DNA from: UBA8919 sp041658185
GTDB lineage: Bacteria; Elusimicrobiota; UBA8919
Direction of reading: 5' to 3'
Assembly (NCBI GenBank): GCA_041658185.1
Contig: JBBAAR010000007.1
Location: 62,001 to 126,000 of the forward strand
DNA length: 64,000 bases
Positions 30,671-38,941 of the stretch are shown in pieces. Within the stretch, counting starts at the first letter, position 1, and every line of letters starts with the position of its first letter. A program made the position numbers and the translations under genes. The notes below the pieces were generated by a model. That model saw nothing but the letters and a program-made list of their open reading frames with translations, searched no databases and was not told the DNA's origin.

Positions 30671-31245
30671 GAAAAACGGGTATAAAAAGAAAAACTGCAG
30701 AAACGGATATAAAACTTTTGCTTAATTTGGACGGAAACGGAAATTACAAAATAAAAACGACAATTCCGTTTATAGACCACATGCTTTCGCTTTTTTCAAA
30801 GCATTCGCTGATTAATTTAGAAATAAAAGCAAACGGCGACACGGAAGTTGACAACCATCATCTTGTTGAGGATTTAGGAATTGTGCTCGGTGAAGCCATA
30901 AAAAAATCGCTCGGAAAAAAAACCGGCATAACAAGGTATGGAAACTTTTTACTCCCTATGGATGAGGCGTTAAGTTATGTCGCAATTGATTTGTCGGGAA
31001 GAACTTATTTTTCGTTTGATGTCAAATTCAGAAAATCCGTAGATTTTGATTATTCACTACTTTCCGAGTTTTTCAGAGCAGTTTCATCGTCCTGTGGAAT
31101 GAACCTCCACATAAAAAACCACACAGGAAAAAACAACCATCACATAGCCGAATCCATTTTCAAGGGTTTTGCAAAAGCGCTCCAGCAAGCAGTTAAAATT
31201 AACAAAAAAATTAGGGGAATACCGTCCACAAAAAAATTATTATGA
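30667..31245 (+). CDS. hisB: Imidazoleglycerol-phosphate dehydratase
   Basis: 192 residues, monofunctional. GTG start coupled to the preceding small gene. The metal-binding motifs are DNHHLVEDLGIVLGE and NNHHIAESIFKGFAKAL; FIDHMLSLFSKHS and RYGNFLLPMDEAL are also conserved. Dehydrates IGP to imidazole acetol phosphate. Confidence 0.96.
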   Translation: MRKTGIKRKTAETDIKLLLNLDGNGNYKIKTTIPFIDHMLSLFSKHSLINLEIKANGDTEVDNHHLVEDLGIVLGEAIKKSLGKKTGITRYGNFLLPMDEALSYVAIDLSGRTYFSFDVKFRKSVDFDYSLLSEFFRAVSSSCGMNLHIKNHTGKNNHHIAESIFKGFAKALQQAVKINKKIRGIPSTKKLL

Positions 31246-31865
31246 TAACTATAATTGACTACGGGATGGGAAATTTAAGAAGCGTTCAAAAAGCATTTGA
31301 ATATATCGGTAAAAAAGCGGTCATAACTTCCGATAGAAAAAAAATTCTAAAAGCATCATTGGTTGTGCTTCCCGGCGTGGGTTCGTTTTCGGCTGCAATG
31401 ACAAATCTTAAAAAATTAAATCTCATAGAAACCGTAAAAAATATTATATCAGACGGGAAACCATTTTTGGGATTATGTCTTGGGATGCAGATTCTTTTTG
31501 AAAAAAGTGAGGAGGGAAACTGCCGCGGACTTGGAATTTTTCATGGCAAAGTTAGAAAATTTTCATACAAACATAATTTAAAAATCCCTCATATGGGGTG
31601 GAACACTGTAAAACAATTAAAAATGAAAAATAAAAAAAATAAAATTTTTGACGGCGTCACGGACAACTCTTATTTTTATTTTGTGCACTCTTTTTATGTT
31701 GCGCCAAAAGATAAAAAAATTATAGCAACAACAACAAATTACGGAATAAATTTTGCTTCCTCGGTTTTTTGCAAAAATATATTTGCGACTCAATTTCATC
31801 CGGAGAAGAGTCAGAAGAACGGGCTTAAACTTCTAAAAAATTATGTTGATTATACCGGCAATTGA
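31242..31865 (+). CDS. hisH: Imidazole glycerol phosphate synthase, glutaminase subunit
   Basis: 207 residues. Class I amidotransferase: IIDYGMGNLRSVQKAF, nucleophile Cys in PFLGLCLGMQILFE, and catalytic His/Glu in ATQFHPEKSQ. Overlaps hisB by 4 bp and hisA by 23 bp. Partners with HisF (32622). Confidence 0.96.
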   Translation: MITIIDYGMGNLRSVQKAFEYIGKKAVITSDRKKILKASLVVLPGVGSFSAAMTNLKKLNLIETVKNIISDGKPFLGLCLGMQILFEKSEEGNCRGLGIFHGKVRKFSYKHNLKIPHMGWNTVKQLKMKNKKNKIFDGVTDNSYFYFVHSFYVAPKDKKIIATTTNYGINFASSVFCKNIFATQFHPEKSQKNGLKLLKNYVDYTGN

Positions 31866-32565
31866 TATCAGGGGCGGAAACTGCGTAATGCTTACTCAGG
31901 GTAAATTTGAAGCGGAGACAATCTATTCAAAAGATCCTATTTTCATTGCAAAAATGTTTATGACACAGGGCGCTAAACGGATTCACATAATTGATTTGGA
32001 CGGTGCTTTTGCAGGGACCCCGCAGAATTTATCCATACTTAAAAAAATAAAAAAGACAGTTTCCGTTGAACTGGAATTCGGCGGCGGAATTAGAAAAATT
32101 GAGACGATAGAAAAAATTGCAGATTTGGGGATTGATAAAATAATTCTCGGCACAGTTGCAGTTTTCAACCCTGATATGGTAAAAGAGGCAGTGAAAAAAT
32201 ATAAGGAAAAAATTATTCTTGCAATAGATGTTTATGACGATAAAATAGCGGTCGGCGGTTGGAAAGAGATAACTCAATATGATGCTTTGGAATTTGCAAA
32301 AAACATGGCAGATATGGGTGTTAAAGAAATTATAACAACCGATATAAAAAAAGACGGTATGATGGAAGGTCCAAATATAGAAGGCATTAAAAAACTATGC
32401 AAAAGCGGATTATCTATAATTGCATCCGGCGGAGTTTCTACAATTGAAGATGTGAAAAAAATATCGGAACTTGAAAAGTTTGGCGTGGCGGGGATGATTA
32501 TCGGCAAAGCGCTTTACAACGATTCAATAAAACTTGATGAAGCAATAAAAATCGCTCGCAAGTAA
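31843..32565 (+). CDS. hisA: ProFAR isomerase
   Basis: 240 residues, a TIM barrel. LIIPAIDIRGGNCVMLTQG at the N-terminus, FGGGIRKIETIE, TTDIKKDGMMEGPN and IASGGVSTIEDV are conserved phosphate- and substrate-binding segments. The last codons (IARK) and the stop lie within a dispersed repeat shared with the end of trpD. Confidence 0.96.
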   Translation: MLIIPAIDIRGGNCVMLTQGKFEAETIYSKDPIFIAKMFMTQGAKRIHIIDLDGAFAGTPQNLSILKKIKKTVSVELEFGGGIRKIETIEKIADLGIDKIILGTVAVFNPDMVKEAVKKYKEKIILAIDVYDDKIAVGGWKEITQYDALEFAKNMADMGVKEIITTDIKKDGMMEGPNIEGIKKLCKSGLSIIASGGVSTIEDVKKISELEKFGVAGMIIGKALYNDSIKLDEAIKIARK

Positions 32566-32611
32566 ATTTGTCGGAAACGCTCATCCGACCGCCCTGTCGG
32601 ATTTCGCTCTG
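32558..32611 (+). repeat. 54-bp dispersed repeat overlapping the hisA stop
   Basis: Identical over 54 bp to 38012-38065. Begins GCAAGTAAATTTGTCGGAAA, which contains the hisA stop, and holds an internal stem (CATCCGAC / GTCGGAT). It forms almost the whole hisA-hisF spacer. Confidence 0.85.
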
Positions 32612-32621
32612 ATTAAAATGT

Positions 32622-33383
32622 ATGCTAACAAAAAGAATAATACCATGTTTGGACGTTGCAAACGGCAGGGTCGTAAAAGGAACGAAATTTTTGAATCTAC
32701 GGGATGCAGGCGACCCGGTTGAGGTTGCAAAGAGATATGATAAGGAAGGCGCTGACGAGATTGTTTTTCTTGATATAACTGCTTCGCACGAAAAAAGAAA
32801 AACAATAATTGATGTTGTAAAAAAAACTGCTGAAAATATTTTTATGCCATTGACCGTCGGAGGCGGCATTAGGAATTTGGACGACATACGGGAGATGTTA
32901 AAAGCAGGCGCAGACAAGATTTCAATAAATACGGCCGCAGTTGAAAATCCGGAATTCATAAATGCCGCCGCAAAAAAATTCGGAAGTCAGTGCGTGGTTG
33001 TTGCGATAGATGCCAAAAAATGTGCTCAAAATAAGTGGGCAGTATACACTTACGGAGGGAGAAAACCGACGAACATTGATGCAGTCAAGTGGGCAAAAAA
33101 AGTTGAAAAACTCGGCGCAGGCGAAATTCTATTGACAAGTATGGACAAAGACGGTATGAAGAACGGTTATGATATAGAATTAACCCGTAAAATTTCCGAA
33201 GCGGTAAAAATTCCTGTAATTGCATCCGGCGGCGCGGGAACAAAAGAACATTTTTATGAAGCATTTACAAACGGCAAAGCAGATGCGGCGCTGGCGGCGT
33301 CGCTTTTTCATTACAAAGAACTATCAATAAAAAAACTAAAAAAATATCTTTCAAAAAAAGGAGTTGCAATAAGAATATGTTAA
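32622..33383 (+). CDS. hisF: Imidazole glycerol phosphate synthase, cyclase subunit
   Basis: 253 residues. KRIIPCLDVANGRVVKG, DEIVFLDITAS, TVGGGIRNLDDI, LLTSMDKDGMKNGYD and VIASGGAGTKEHF are all typical, including the two catalytic Asp residues. Overlaps hisI by 7 bp. No clear ribosome site; the upstream sequence is repeat-derived. Confidence 0.97.
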   Translation: MLTKRIIPCLDVANGRVVKGTKFLNLRDAGDPVEVAKRYDKEGADEIVFLDITASHEKRKTIIDVVKKTAENIFMPLTVGGGIRNLDDIREMLKAGADKISINTAAVENPEFINAAAKKFGSQCVVVAIDAKKCAQNKWAVYTYGGRKPTNIDAVKWAKKVEKLGAGEILLTSMDKDGMKNGYDIELTRKISEAVKIPVIASGGAGTKEHFYEAFTNGKADAALAASLFHYKELSIKKLKKYLSKKGVAIRIC

Positions 33384-33739
33384 AGTTAAAATTTGACAAA
33401 AATGGTTTGATACCTGCAATCATTCAGGATGCAAAAACAAAAGAAGTTCTTATGCTGGCTTATATGAATGCGGAATCTGTAATGCGCACGCTAAAAACCG
33501 GAAAAACATGGTTTTACTCACGAAGCAGGAAAAAATTCTGGATGAAAGGCGAGGAATCCGGCAATGTCCAAAAAGTGAAAAAAATTTTTGTTGACTGCGA
33601 TGCGGATACGCTTTTGATACTTGTTGAACCCAAAGGGGCGGCGTGCCATAACGGGTACAATTCCTGTTTTTACAGGACAGAAAAAGGAAAAATCACATTA
33701 AAAAAAGTATTTGACCCGAAAAAAGTGTACAAAAAATGA
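33377..33739 (+). CDS. hisI: Phosphoribosyl-AMP cyclohydrolase
   Basis: 120 residues, only the cyclohydrolase domain: MLAYMNAESVMRTLKTG, FYSRSRKKFWMKGEESGN, DCDADTLLILVEPKGAACHN with the metal-binding Asp/Cys residues. The HisE pyrophosphohydrolase domain is absent and must be encoded elsewhere. Overlaps lepB by 4 bp. Confidence 0.95.
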   Translation: MLKLKFDKNGLIPAIIQDAKTKEVLMLAYMNAESVMRTLKTGKTWFYSRSRKKFWMKGEESGNVQKVKKIFVDCDADTLLILVEPKGAACHNGYNSCFYRTEKGKITLKKVFDPKKVYKK

Positions 33740-34242
33740 AACGACTTTTATGGCTTGTTTTTATTGCCGTATTTATTGCGCTGGTTTTAAGAACTTTTGT
33801 ATTTGAGGGAATTTACATCGCATCCGATTCAATGCTTCCCACTTTGCAGATAAACGACCATTTTTTCGTTGACAAAATAACATACAATTTCAGACAGCCG
33901 CAAAATGGGGAAATTATAGTTTTTAAATCGCCTGTAACGGATGAAAAAGACCTCGTAAAAAGAATTATTGCCGGAGGCGGCGAAATGGTGACGATAGAAA
34001 ATAAAAATGTTTTTCTTAACGGCAAAAAGTTGGATGAACCTTACGCGATGCATACCCGTCCCGACGAAATACTTAAAGGCGATAAAATTACCGACTTAAA
34101 AATTCCAGAAAACTGTTTTTTTGTCCTCGGAGACAATCGCGACGAATCAAATGATTCACGCGAGTGGTTAGACCCGAAAACCGGTGAGCATATTTATTTT
34201 ATACACAAAGATTTCATAAAAGGAAGAATTATTAAATTCTGA
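33736..34242 (+). CDS. lepB: Signal peptidase I
   Basis: 168 residues, compact. N-terminal membrane anchor (LLWLVFIAVFIALVLRTFVF), nucleophile Ser in ASDSMLPTL, general base Lys in LVKRIIAGGGE, and FFVLGDNRDESNDSREW near the end. It cleaves signal peptides of exported proteins, including the repeat-derived ones in this window. Its overlap with both hisI and trpE places it inside the amino-acid operon. Confidence 0.95.
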   Translation: MKRLLWLVFIAVFIALVLRTFVFEGIYIASDSMLPTLQINDHFFVDKITYNFRQPQNGEIIVFKSPVTDEKDLVKRIIAGGGEMVTIENKNVFLNGKKLDEPYAMHTRPDEILKGDKITDLKIPENCFFVLGDNRDESNDSREWLDPKTGEHIYFIHKDFIKGRIIKF

Positions 34243-35708
34243 TGTTTTATCCGAACAAAAAAAAGTTTGAAGAACTTATCAAAAACGGCTACACCGTGCA
34301 ACTTTGGAAAGAAATTTCCGCTGCCGGCGAGACGCCGGTTTCCGCATATTTGAAACTGGGACGGGATTTTCCGTCCTGTCTGCTTGAAAGCGTGGAGGGG
34401 ACAGAAAAATTCGCAAGATATTCTTTCCTGGTTTTGTCGCCGTCATTAGTTTTTGAAAGCAAGGATAAATTTATAAAAATAAAAACTGCAAGCGGAAAAA
34501 AAAATATAAAAACGGGCGATCCTCTGGAATATCTCAAATCCGTTTTGGCGGAAAATAAAATTTTGCATGATAAATCGCTGCCGCGCCTTTCCGGAGGCGC
34601 TATCGGATATATCGCTTATGATTATGTAAAAAATATTGAAAAAATACCCGACCTCAACAGAAAGGGATTGTCGCTTCCCGAACTGTATTTTATTTTTCCG
34701 AAAATTATCGTGGTTTTTGACCATTTGCGGCAAAAATTAAAAATAATCCGACTGATAAATCCGTCTGAAAAAACCGCTTACAAAACTGCCTGCAACGAAA
34801 TTGATGAAATTGCAAAAAAACTTTCGGAACCCATTTTAATAAAGACGGTTCAATCCAAGTCGGGAAGCATTAAATCAAACATCAAAAAAGAAAATTTTCT
34901 GAAAATGGTTGAGAAAGCAAAAAAATACATTAAAGACGGCGACATTATTCAGACCGTTTTATCACAGCGACTTGAGGCGACCTTTTCCGGCGAGCCGTTT
35001 GAAATTTATAGGGCACTGCGCATCTTGAATCCTTCGCCGTATATGTATTATTTTAATCTCCCTGATGTGAAAATCATCGGCGCTTCGCCGGAAATTCTGG
35101 TGCGTCTTGAAAACAATATCGCTAACTTAAGACCTATCGCGGGAACAAGACCTCGAGGAAAAGATGAAGCGGAAGACAAAAAACTTCAAAATGAACTCTT
35201 GACTGATGAAAAGGAAAAAGCAGAACATTTAATGCTTGTTGATTTGGGAAGAAACGACCTTGGGCGGGTCTGCCTATTTAACAGCGTAAAACTTACAAAG
35301 TTTATGACGGTAGAAAAATATTCACATGTAATGCATATTGTGTCAGATGTTATAGGCAAATTAAAACCGGCGTCGGACGCCTTTGATTTATTAAAAGCAA
35401 CGTTTCCGGCGGGAACGGTAACGGGGGCTCCCAAAATCAGGGCGATGGAAATAATTGAAGAACTTGAACCCACCAAAAGAGGGCTTTACGCGGGCGCTGT
35501 GGGATATTTTGATTTCAACGGTAATATGGATTTTGCGATAAACATCAGAACGATAATTATGAAAGGAAAAAAGGCGTATATTCAGGCCGGGGCGGGAATT
35601 GTCGCGGACTCCGTTGCCGAAAAAGAATACGAAGAAACTCTTAACAAAGCAAAAGGCACTCTTAAAGCGATAGAAATGGCTGCGAATAAAGTTGTATCGG
35701 GCTGGTAG
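34242..35708 (+). CDS. trpE: Anthranilate synthase component I
   Basis: 488 residues. The N-terminal domain carries PVSAYLKLGRDFPSCLLES, the feedback-sensing region. The chorismate-binding domain has GDIIQTVLSQR, RPIAGTRPRGKDE, DEKEKAEHLMLVDLGRNDLG, FPAGTVTGAPKIRAMEII and AGAGIVADSV. Start overlaps the lepB stop by one base (TGATG). Functions with TrpG. Confidence 0.97.
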   Translation: MFYPNKKKFEELIKNGYTVQLWKEISAAGETPVSAYLKLGRDFPSCLLESVEGTEKFARYSFLVLSPSLVFESKDKFIKIKTASGKKNIKTGDPLEYLKSVLAENKILHDKSLPRLSGGAIGYIAYDYVKNIEKIPDLNRKGLSLPELYFIFPKIIVVFDHLRQKLKIIRLINPSEKTAYKTACNEIDEIAKKLSEPILIKTVQSKSGSIKSNIKKENFLKMVEKAKKYIKDGDIIQTVLSQRLEATFSGEPFEIYRALRILNPSPYMYYFNLPDVKIIGASPEILVRLENNIANLRPIAGTRPRGKDEAEDKKLQNELLTDEKEKAEHLMLVDLGRNDLGRVCLFNSVKLTKFMTVEKYSHVMHIVSDVIGKLKPASDAFDLLKATFPAGTVTGAPKIRAMEIIEELEPTKRGLYAGAVGYFDFNGNMDFAINIRTIIMKGKKAYIQAGAGIVADSVAEKEYEETLNKAKGTLKAIEMAANKVVSGW

Positions 35709-35819
35709 CCGCTTGCAAGCAAATTTTTTTGAGACGCTCGTCAGAACTCGCTCTGCAATTTGCTCCTGGAAAGAATAAGTCGCAAATTGAGGCTCTTCAA
35801 AAATTTCTTGCTTCGCTCT
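35709..35819 (+). repeat. Diverged MITE-like repeat in the trpE-trpG spacer
   Basis: Begins GCCGCTTGCAAGCAAATTT and ends CAAAAATTTCTTGCTTCGCT, so the ends are inverted copies (GCAAG-AAATTT / AAATTTCTTGC). The same ends bound the element at 38006-38126. The interior is diverged. Confidence 0.6.
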
Positions 35820-35835
35820 GTGATAAAGAGGTTTT

Positions 35836-36408
35836 ATGATATTAGTCATTGATAATTATGATTCGTTTGTTTACAATCTGGTCCAGTATCTCGGAGAATT
35901 GAATCCGGACATAAAAGTTTTCAGGAACGACAAAATCACACTTTCTGAAATTGAAAAGTCTAACCCAACGCATATCGTTATTTCTCCGGGACCCTGCACG
36001 CCGAAAGAAGCCGGCATTTCCGTTGAAATCGTAAAACATTTTTCAGGCATTATTCCTATTCTTGGCGTATGTCTCGGACATCAGTCAATCGGCGCCGCGT
36101 TCGGCGGAAAAATAATTCACGCAAAAAAATTGATGCACGGTAAAACATCTTTAATTTATCACGACGGCAAAACAATTTTCAAGGGACTAAAAAATCCGTT
36201 TGAAGCGACAAGATACCATTCGCTTTTAGTTGAAAAAAAATCACTGCCGAAATGTCTTGAAATCTCCGCATGGACGAAAGACGGCGAAATAATGGGAATC
36301 CGCCTGATAAATTCGCAAAAACCGGTGGAAGGAATTCAATTTCATCCGGAGTCAATTTTAACAAAACCCGGAAAAAAATTATTAAAAAACTTTTTGGAGT
36401 TAAATTAG
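35836..36408 (+). CDS. trpG: Anthranilate synthase component II (glutamine amidotransferase)
   Basis: 190 residues. VIDNYDSFVYNLVQYLGEL, nucleophile Cys in ILGVCLGHQSIG, PFEATRYHSLLV, and catalytic His/Glu in GIQFHPESILT. GAGG ribosome site 5 bases before ATG. Supplies ammonia to TrpE. Confidence 0.96.
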   Translation: MILVIDNYDSFVYNLVQYLGELNPDIKVFRNDKITLSEIEKSNPTHIVISPGPCTPKEAGISVEIVKHFSGIIPILGVCLGHQSIGAAFGGKIIHAKKLMHGKTSLIYHDGKTIFKGLKNPFEATRYHSLLVEKKSLPKCLEISAWTKDGEIMGIRLINSQKPVEGIQFHPESILTKPGKKLLKNFLELN

Positions 36409-36445
36409 AAATACTAAAAAGTTAAGTAAAATTGTACACTATATT

Positions 36446-36892
36446 ATGAAATTTATTTATCGCATAAAGGTTAAATCAAATGAAATTATTTCTGTTTTGG
36501 CCAAAGACGGAACTAATCACTTCGTTTCTCCTGTGACAAAAAAGAGCAATAAAATATATCTCTTGGGAAAAAATGGACTTATTCATTATATTGGCATCAC
36601 TAAACAACCGATAATATCACGGCTCAGATATAAACCAAATCACAAAAGCGGCTATCATGGTTATAAATGGCTAAAAGAAAACGGGGATCATTGTTTAGTT
36701 ATTTGGATGTTTAATAATGATGTATCTGTTGAAGCTGTTGAGGCAGAAATCGTCTATTTTTTCCGGAAACAATATCATCAATGGCCTAAATATCAGACAG
36801 AAATACATTTTCATTCAACGACGAAGAACGAAAGAACATTGGCCAAAACAGTTTTAAAAGAATCTCAAAATATCGTGCGCAACTTCACTTAA
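36446..36892 (+). CDS. GIY-YIG nuclease-like protein
   Basis: 148 residues. KIYLLGKNGLIHYIGITKQP is a GIY-YIG-like core (first half YLL, second half YIG), followed by ISRLRYKP with the usual Arg and AEIVYFFR with a candidate metal-binding Glu. Ends TEIHFHSTTKNERTLAK. Single-domain GIY-YIG proteins are often mobile or selfish nucleases. It breaks the trp run between trpG and trpD and is followed by an inverted repeat, suggesting late insertion. Confidence 0.65.
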   Translation: MKFIYRIKVKSNEIISVLAKDGTNHFVSPVTKKSNKIYLLGKNGLIHYIGITKQPIISRLRYKPNHKSGYHGYKWLKENGDHCLVIWMFNNDVSVEAVEAEIVYFFRKQYHQWPKYQTEIHFHSTTKNERTLAKTVLKESQNIVRNFT

Positions 36893-36914
36893 CATCGCAT
36901 ACACGCGGATGTTA
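36890..36914 (+). repeat. Short inverted repeat after the GIY-YIG gene
   Basis: TAACATC (36890-36896) pairs with GATGTTA (36908-36914) over an 11-nt loop, overlapping the gene's stop; a second pairing of GCATA/TATGC type is possible nearby. May be a terminator-like or insertion-end structure. Confidence 0.4.
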
Positions 36915-36951
36915 TGCGAAAAGGCACTTAATTTTTGATGGAGATGGTTTT

Positions 36952-38019
36952 ATGATTAAAGAAGCGATTGCGAAAGTTGTTCAGAGAGAAAATTTAACTG
37001 AAAAAGAATCCAGTGATGTTATGACTGAAATTATGACGGGTCAGGCAACGGAGTCGCAGATTGCATCATTCATCACCGCTTTGAGAATGAAAGGCGAGAC
37101 GATTGACGAGATTACCGGTTGTGCAAAGGTGATGCGTGAACACGCCACAAAAATAGTTGTAAAAAAACATGCGGTTGATATAGACAAGGACGAAATAAAT
37201 ATTGACTGGGAAACGATTGTTGACACCTGCGGAACGGGCGGGGATAAAACCAAGACATTTAATGTGTCCACTGCGACGGCGTTTGTGGTTGCGGGAGCAG
37301 GAGTGGTGGTGGCAAAACACGGAAACCGCGCCGTTTCGTCAAAATGCGGGAGCGCCGATGTCCTTGAAGAACTTGGAATAAATCTTGAATTACCTCCTGA
37401 AAAAGTTGAGGAATGCATAAATAAAATAGGCATTGGTTTTTTATATGCTCCGCTTTTACATTCCGCTATGAAATTTGCGATTGGACCAAGAAGGCAAATC
37501 GGCATTAGAACAATTTTCAATATCTTAGGACCATTAACAAATCCTGCAGGTGCAAACGCGCAGGTACTCGGTGTTTATTCTCCGGATTTAACGGAAACGG
37601 TTGCTTTCGTTCTGAAAAATCTCGGTTCAAAAAGCGCTTATGTGGTGCACGGGATTGACGCAATTGATGAAATTTCCATAACGGGTAAAACCCAAATCTC
37701 GGAATTAAAAAACGGCGTGATAAAAACATACACGGTAAAGCCGGAGGACTTCGGACTAAAAAAAGCAAGCATTGACGATATTGCCGGCGGCAACGCAAAA
37801 GAAAACGCAAAAATAATTTTGGATATACTTTCAGGGAAAAAGGGTCCGAAACGGGATATCGTCCTGTTAAATGCAGCGGCGGTTTTGACGGCAGCGGGAA
37901 AATCAAAAAGTTTCAAAGAAGGAATAGAACTTGCGGAAAGGTCAATTGATTTGGGCAAGGCACTTAAAAAATTAGAGGAGTTGAAAAAACATTGCGGAAA
38001 AAATATCGCTTGCAAGTAA
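36952..38019 (+). CDS. trpD: Anthranilate phosphoribosyltransferase
   Basis: 355 residues. LRMKGETIDEITGCAKVM, VDTCGTGGDKTKTFNVSTA, AKHGNRAVSSKCGSADVLE, GPRRQIGIRTIFNILGPLTN and VVHGIDAIDEIS are diagnostic. The final residues (IACK) and stop derive from the dispersed repeat that also ends hisA. Transfers phosphoribose to anthranilate. Confidence 0.96.
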   Translation: MIKEAIAKVVQRENLTEKESSDVMTEIMTGQATESQIASFITALRMKGETIDEITGCAKVMREHATKIVVKKHAVDIDKDEINIDWETIVDTCGTGGDKTKTFNVSTATAFVVAGAGVVVAKHGNRAVSSKCGSADVLEELGINLELPPEKVEECINKIGIGFLYAPLLHSAMKFAIGPRRQIGIRTIFNILGPLTNPAGANAQVLGVYSPDLTETVAFVLKNLGSKSAYVVHGIDAIDEISITGKTQISELKNGVIKTYTVKPEDFGLKKASIDDIAGGNAKENAKIILDILSGKKGPKRDIVLLNAAAVLTAAGKSKSFKEGIELAERSIDLGKALKKLEELKKHCGKNIACK

Positions 38020-38126
38020 ATTTGTCGGAAACGCTCATCCGACCGCCCTGTCGGATTTCGCTCTGTTCGTCGCTCTTGAAAGCGTAGTCGCTCCTCAAGG
38101 TTCCTTACAAATTTCTTGCTTCGCTC
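38006..38126 (+). repeat. MITE-like repeat overlapping the trpD stop
   Basis: The first part (38012-38065) is identical over 54 bp to 32558-32611. The whole element runs to CAAATTTCTTGCTTCGCTCC, with ends that are inverted copies (GCAAGTAAATTTG / CAAATTTCTTGC). About 120 bp, fills the trpD-trpC spacer. Confidence 0.75.
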
Positions 38127-38134
38127 CAGATTAA

Positions 38135-38941
38135 ATGGATAAAAAAATGACAATTCTTGACGAAATCGTTGAATATAAAAAGTTAGAACTTGCTCACAGA
38201 AAAGAGCAGTTACCTATTGAAAAAATCTGGTCTGATATAGAAAAAATGCCGGAGCCGCGTGATTTTAAGTCGGCAATTTCTAAACCAAATCGTATCAACC
38301 TAATTGCCGAGATAAAAAAAGCATCACCGTCTGCAGGTGAAATCGTTGAAAATTTTGATGTTAAGGAAATCGCAAAACAGTATGAAGAAGCAAATGCCGA
38401 TGCTATTTCCGTTCTAACCGAAACAAAATATTTTCAGGGCGATATTTTCCACATTGACCTTGTAAGGCAGGTTTCGGAACTTCCCATTTTAAGAAAAGAT
38501 TTTATTGTTGACGAATACCAAATTTACGAGTCAAGATATTTCGGTGCCGATGCAGTTCTTCTTATCGCGGCGATTTTAGATATTGAAAAAATAAAAAAAT
38601 TTCTTAAAATAGTAAATGACCTGAATCTTTCGGCAATAGTTGAAATTCATACGGAAGAAGAATTAAAAATTGTATTGAATACGGATGCTAAAATTATCGG
38701 TATTAATAACAGAAATCTCTCCGATTTGACAGTTGACTTAAATACGACATTAAATTTGAGAGAAAAAATTCCCGGCGATAAAATCATTATTTCAGAAAGC
38801 GGAATAAAAACAAAACAGGATATTGAAAAACTGAAAAGGAGCGGAATAAACGCAGTTCTTATCGGTGAATATCTGATGAAGTCGCAGGATATAAAAAATA
38901 CAATTGTAGATTTATTATTGTGGGGAGGGTTTTATGGATGA
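38135..38941 (+). CDS. trpC: Indole-3-glycerol phosphate synthase
   Basis: 268 residues, monofunctional TIM barrel. ILDEIVEYKKLELAHRKEQL, LIAEIKKASPSAGEI, ISVLTETKYFQGD, LRKDFIVDEYQIYE, IGINNRNLSDLTVDL and ISESGIKTKQDI are conserved. Overlaps the next gene by 8 bp. Confidence 0.96.
   Translation: MDKKMTILDEIVEYKKLELAHRKEQLPIEKIWSDIEKMPEPRDFKSAISKPNRINLIAEIKKASPSAGEIVENFDVKEIAKQYEEANADAISVLTETKYFQGDIFHIDLVRQVSELPILRKDFIVDEYQIYESRYFGADAVLLIAAILDIEKIKKFLKIVNDLNLSAIVEIHTEEELKIVLNTDAKIIGINNRNLSDLTVDLNTTLNLREKIPGDKIIISESGIKTKQDIEKLKRSGINAVLIGEYLMKSQDIKNTIVDLLLWGGFYG

Noticed and set aside
36890..36935. Integron attC site after the GIY-YIG gene
   Set aside because: There is an inverted TAACATC/GATGTTA pair, but the full R/L core boxes and an integrase are not visible.
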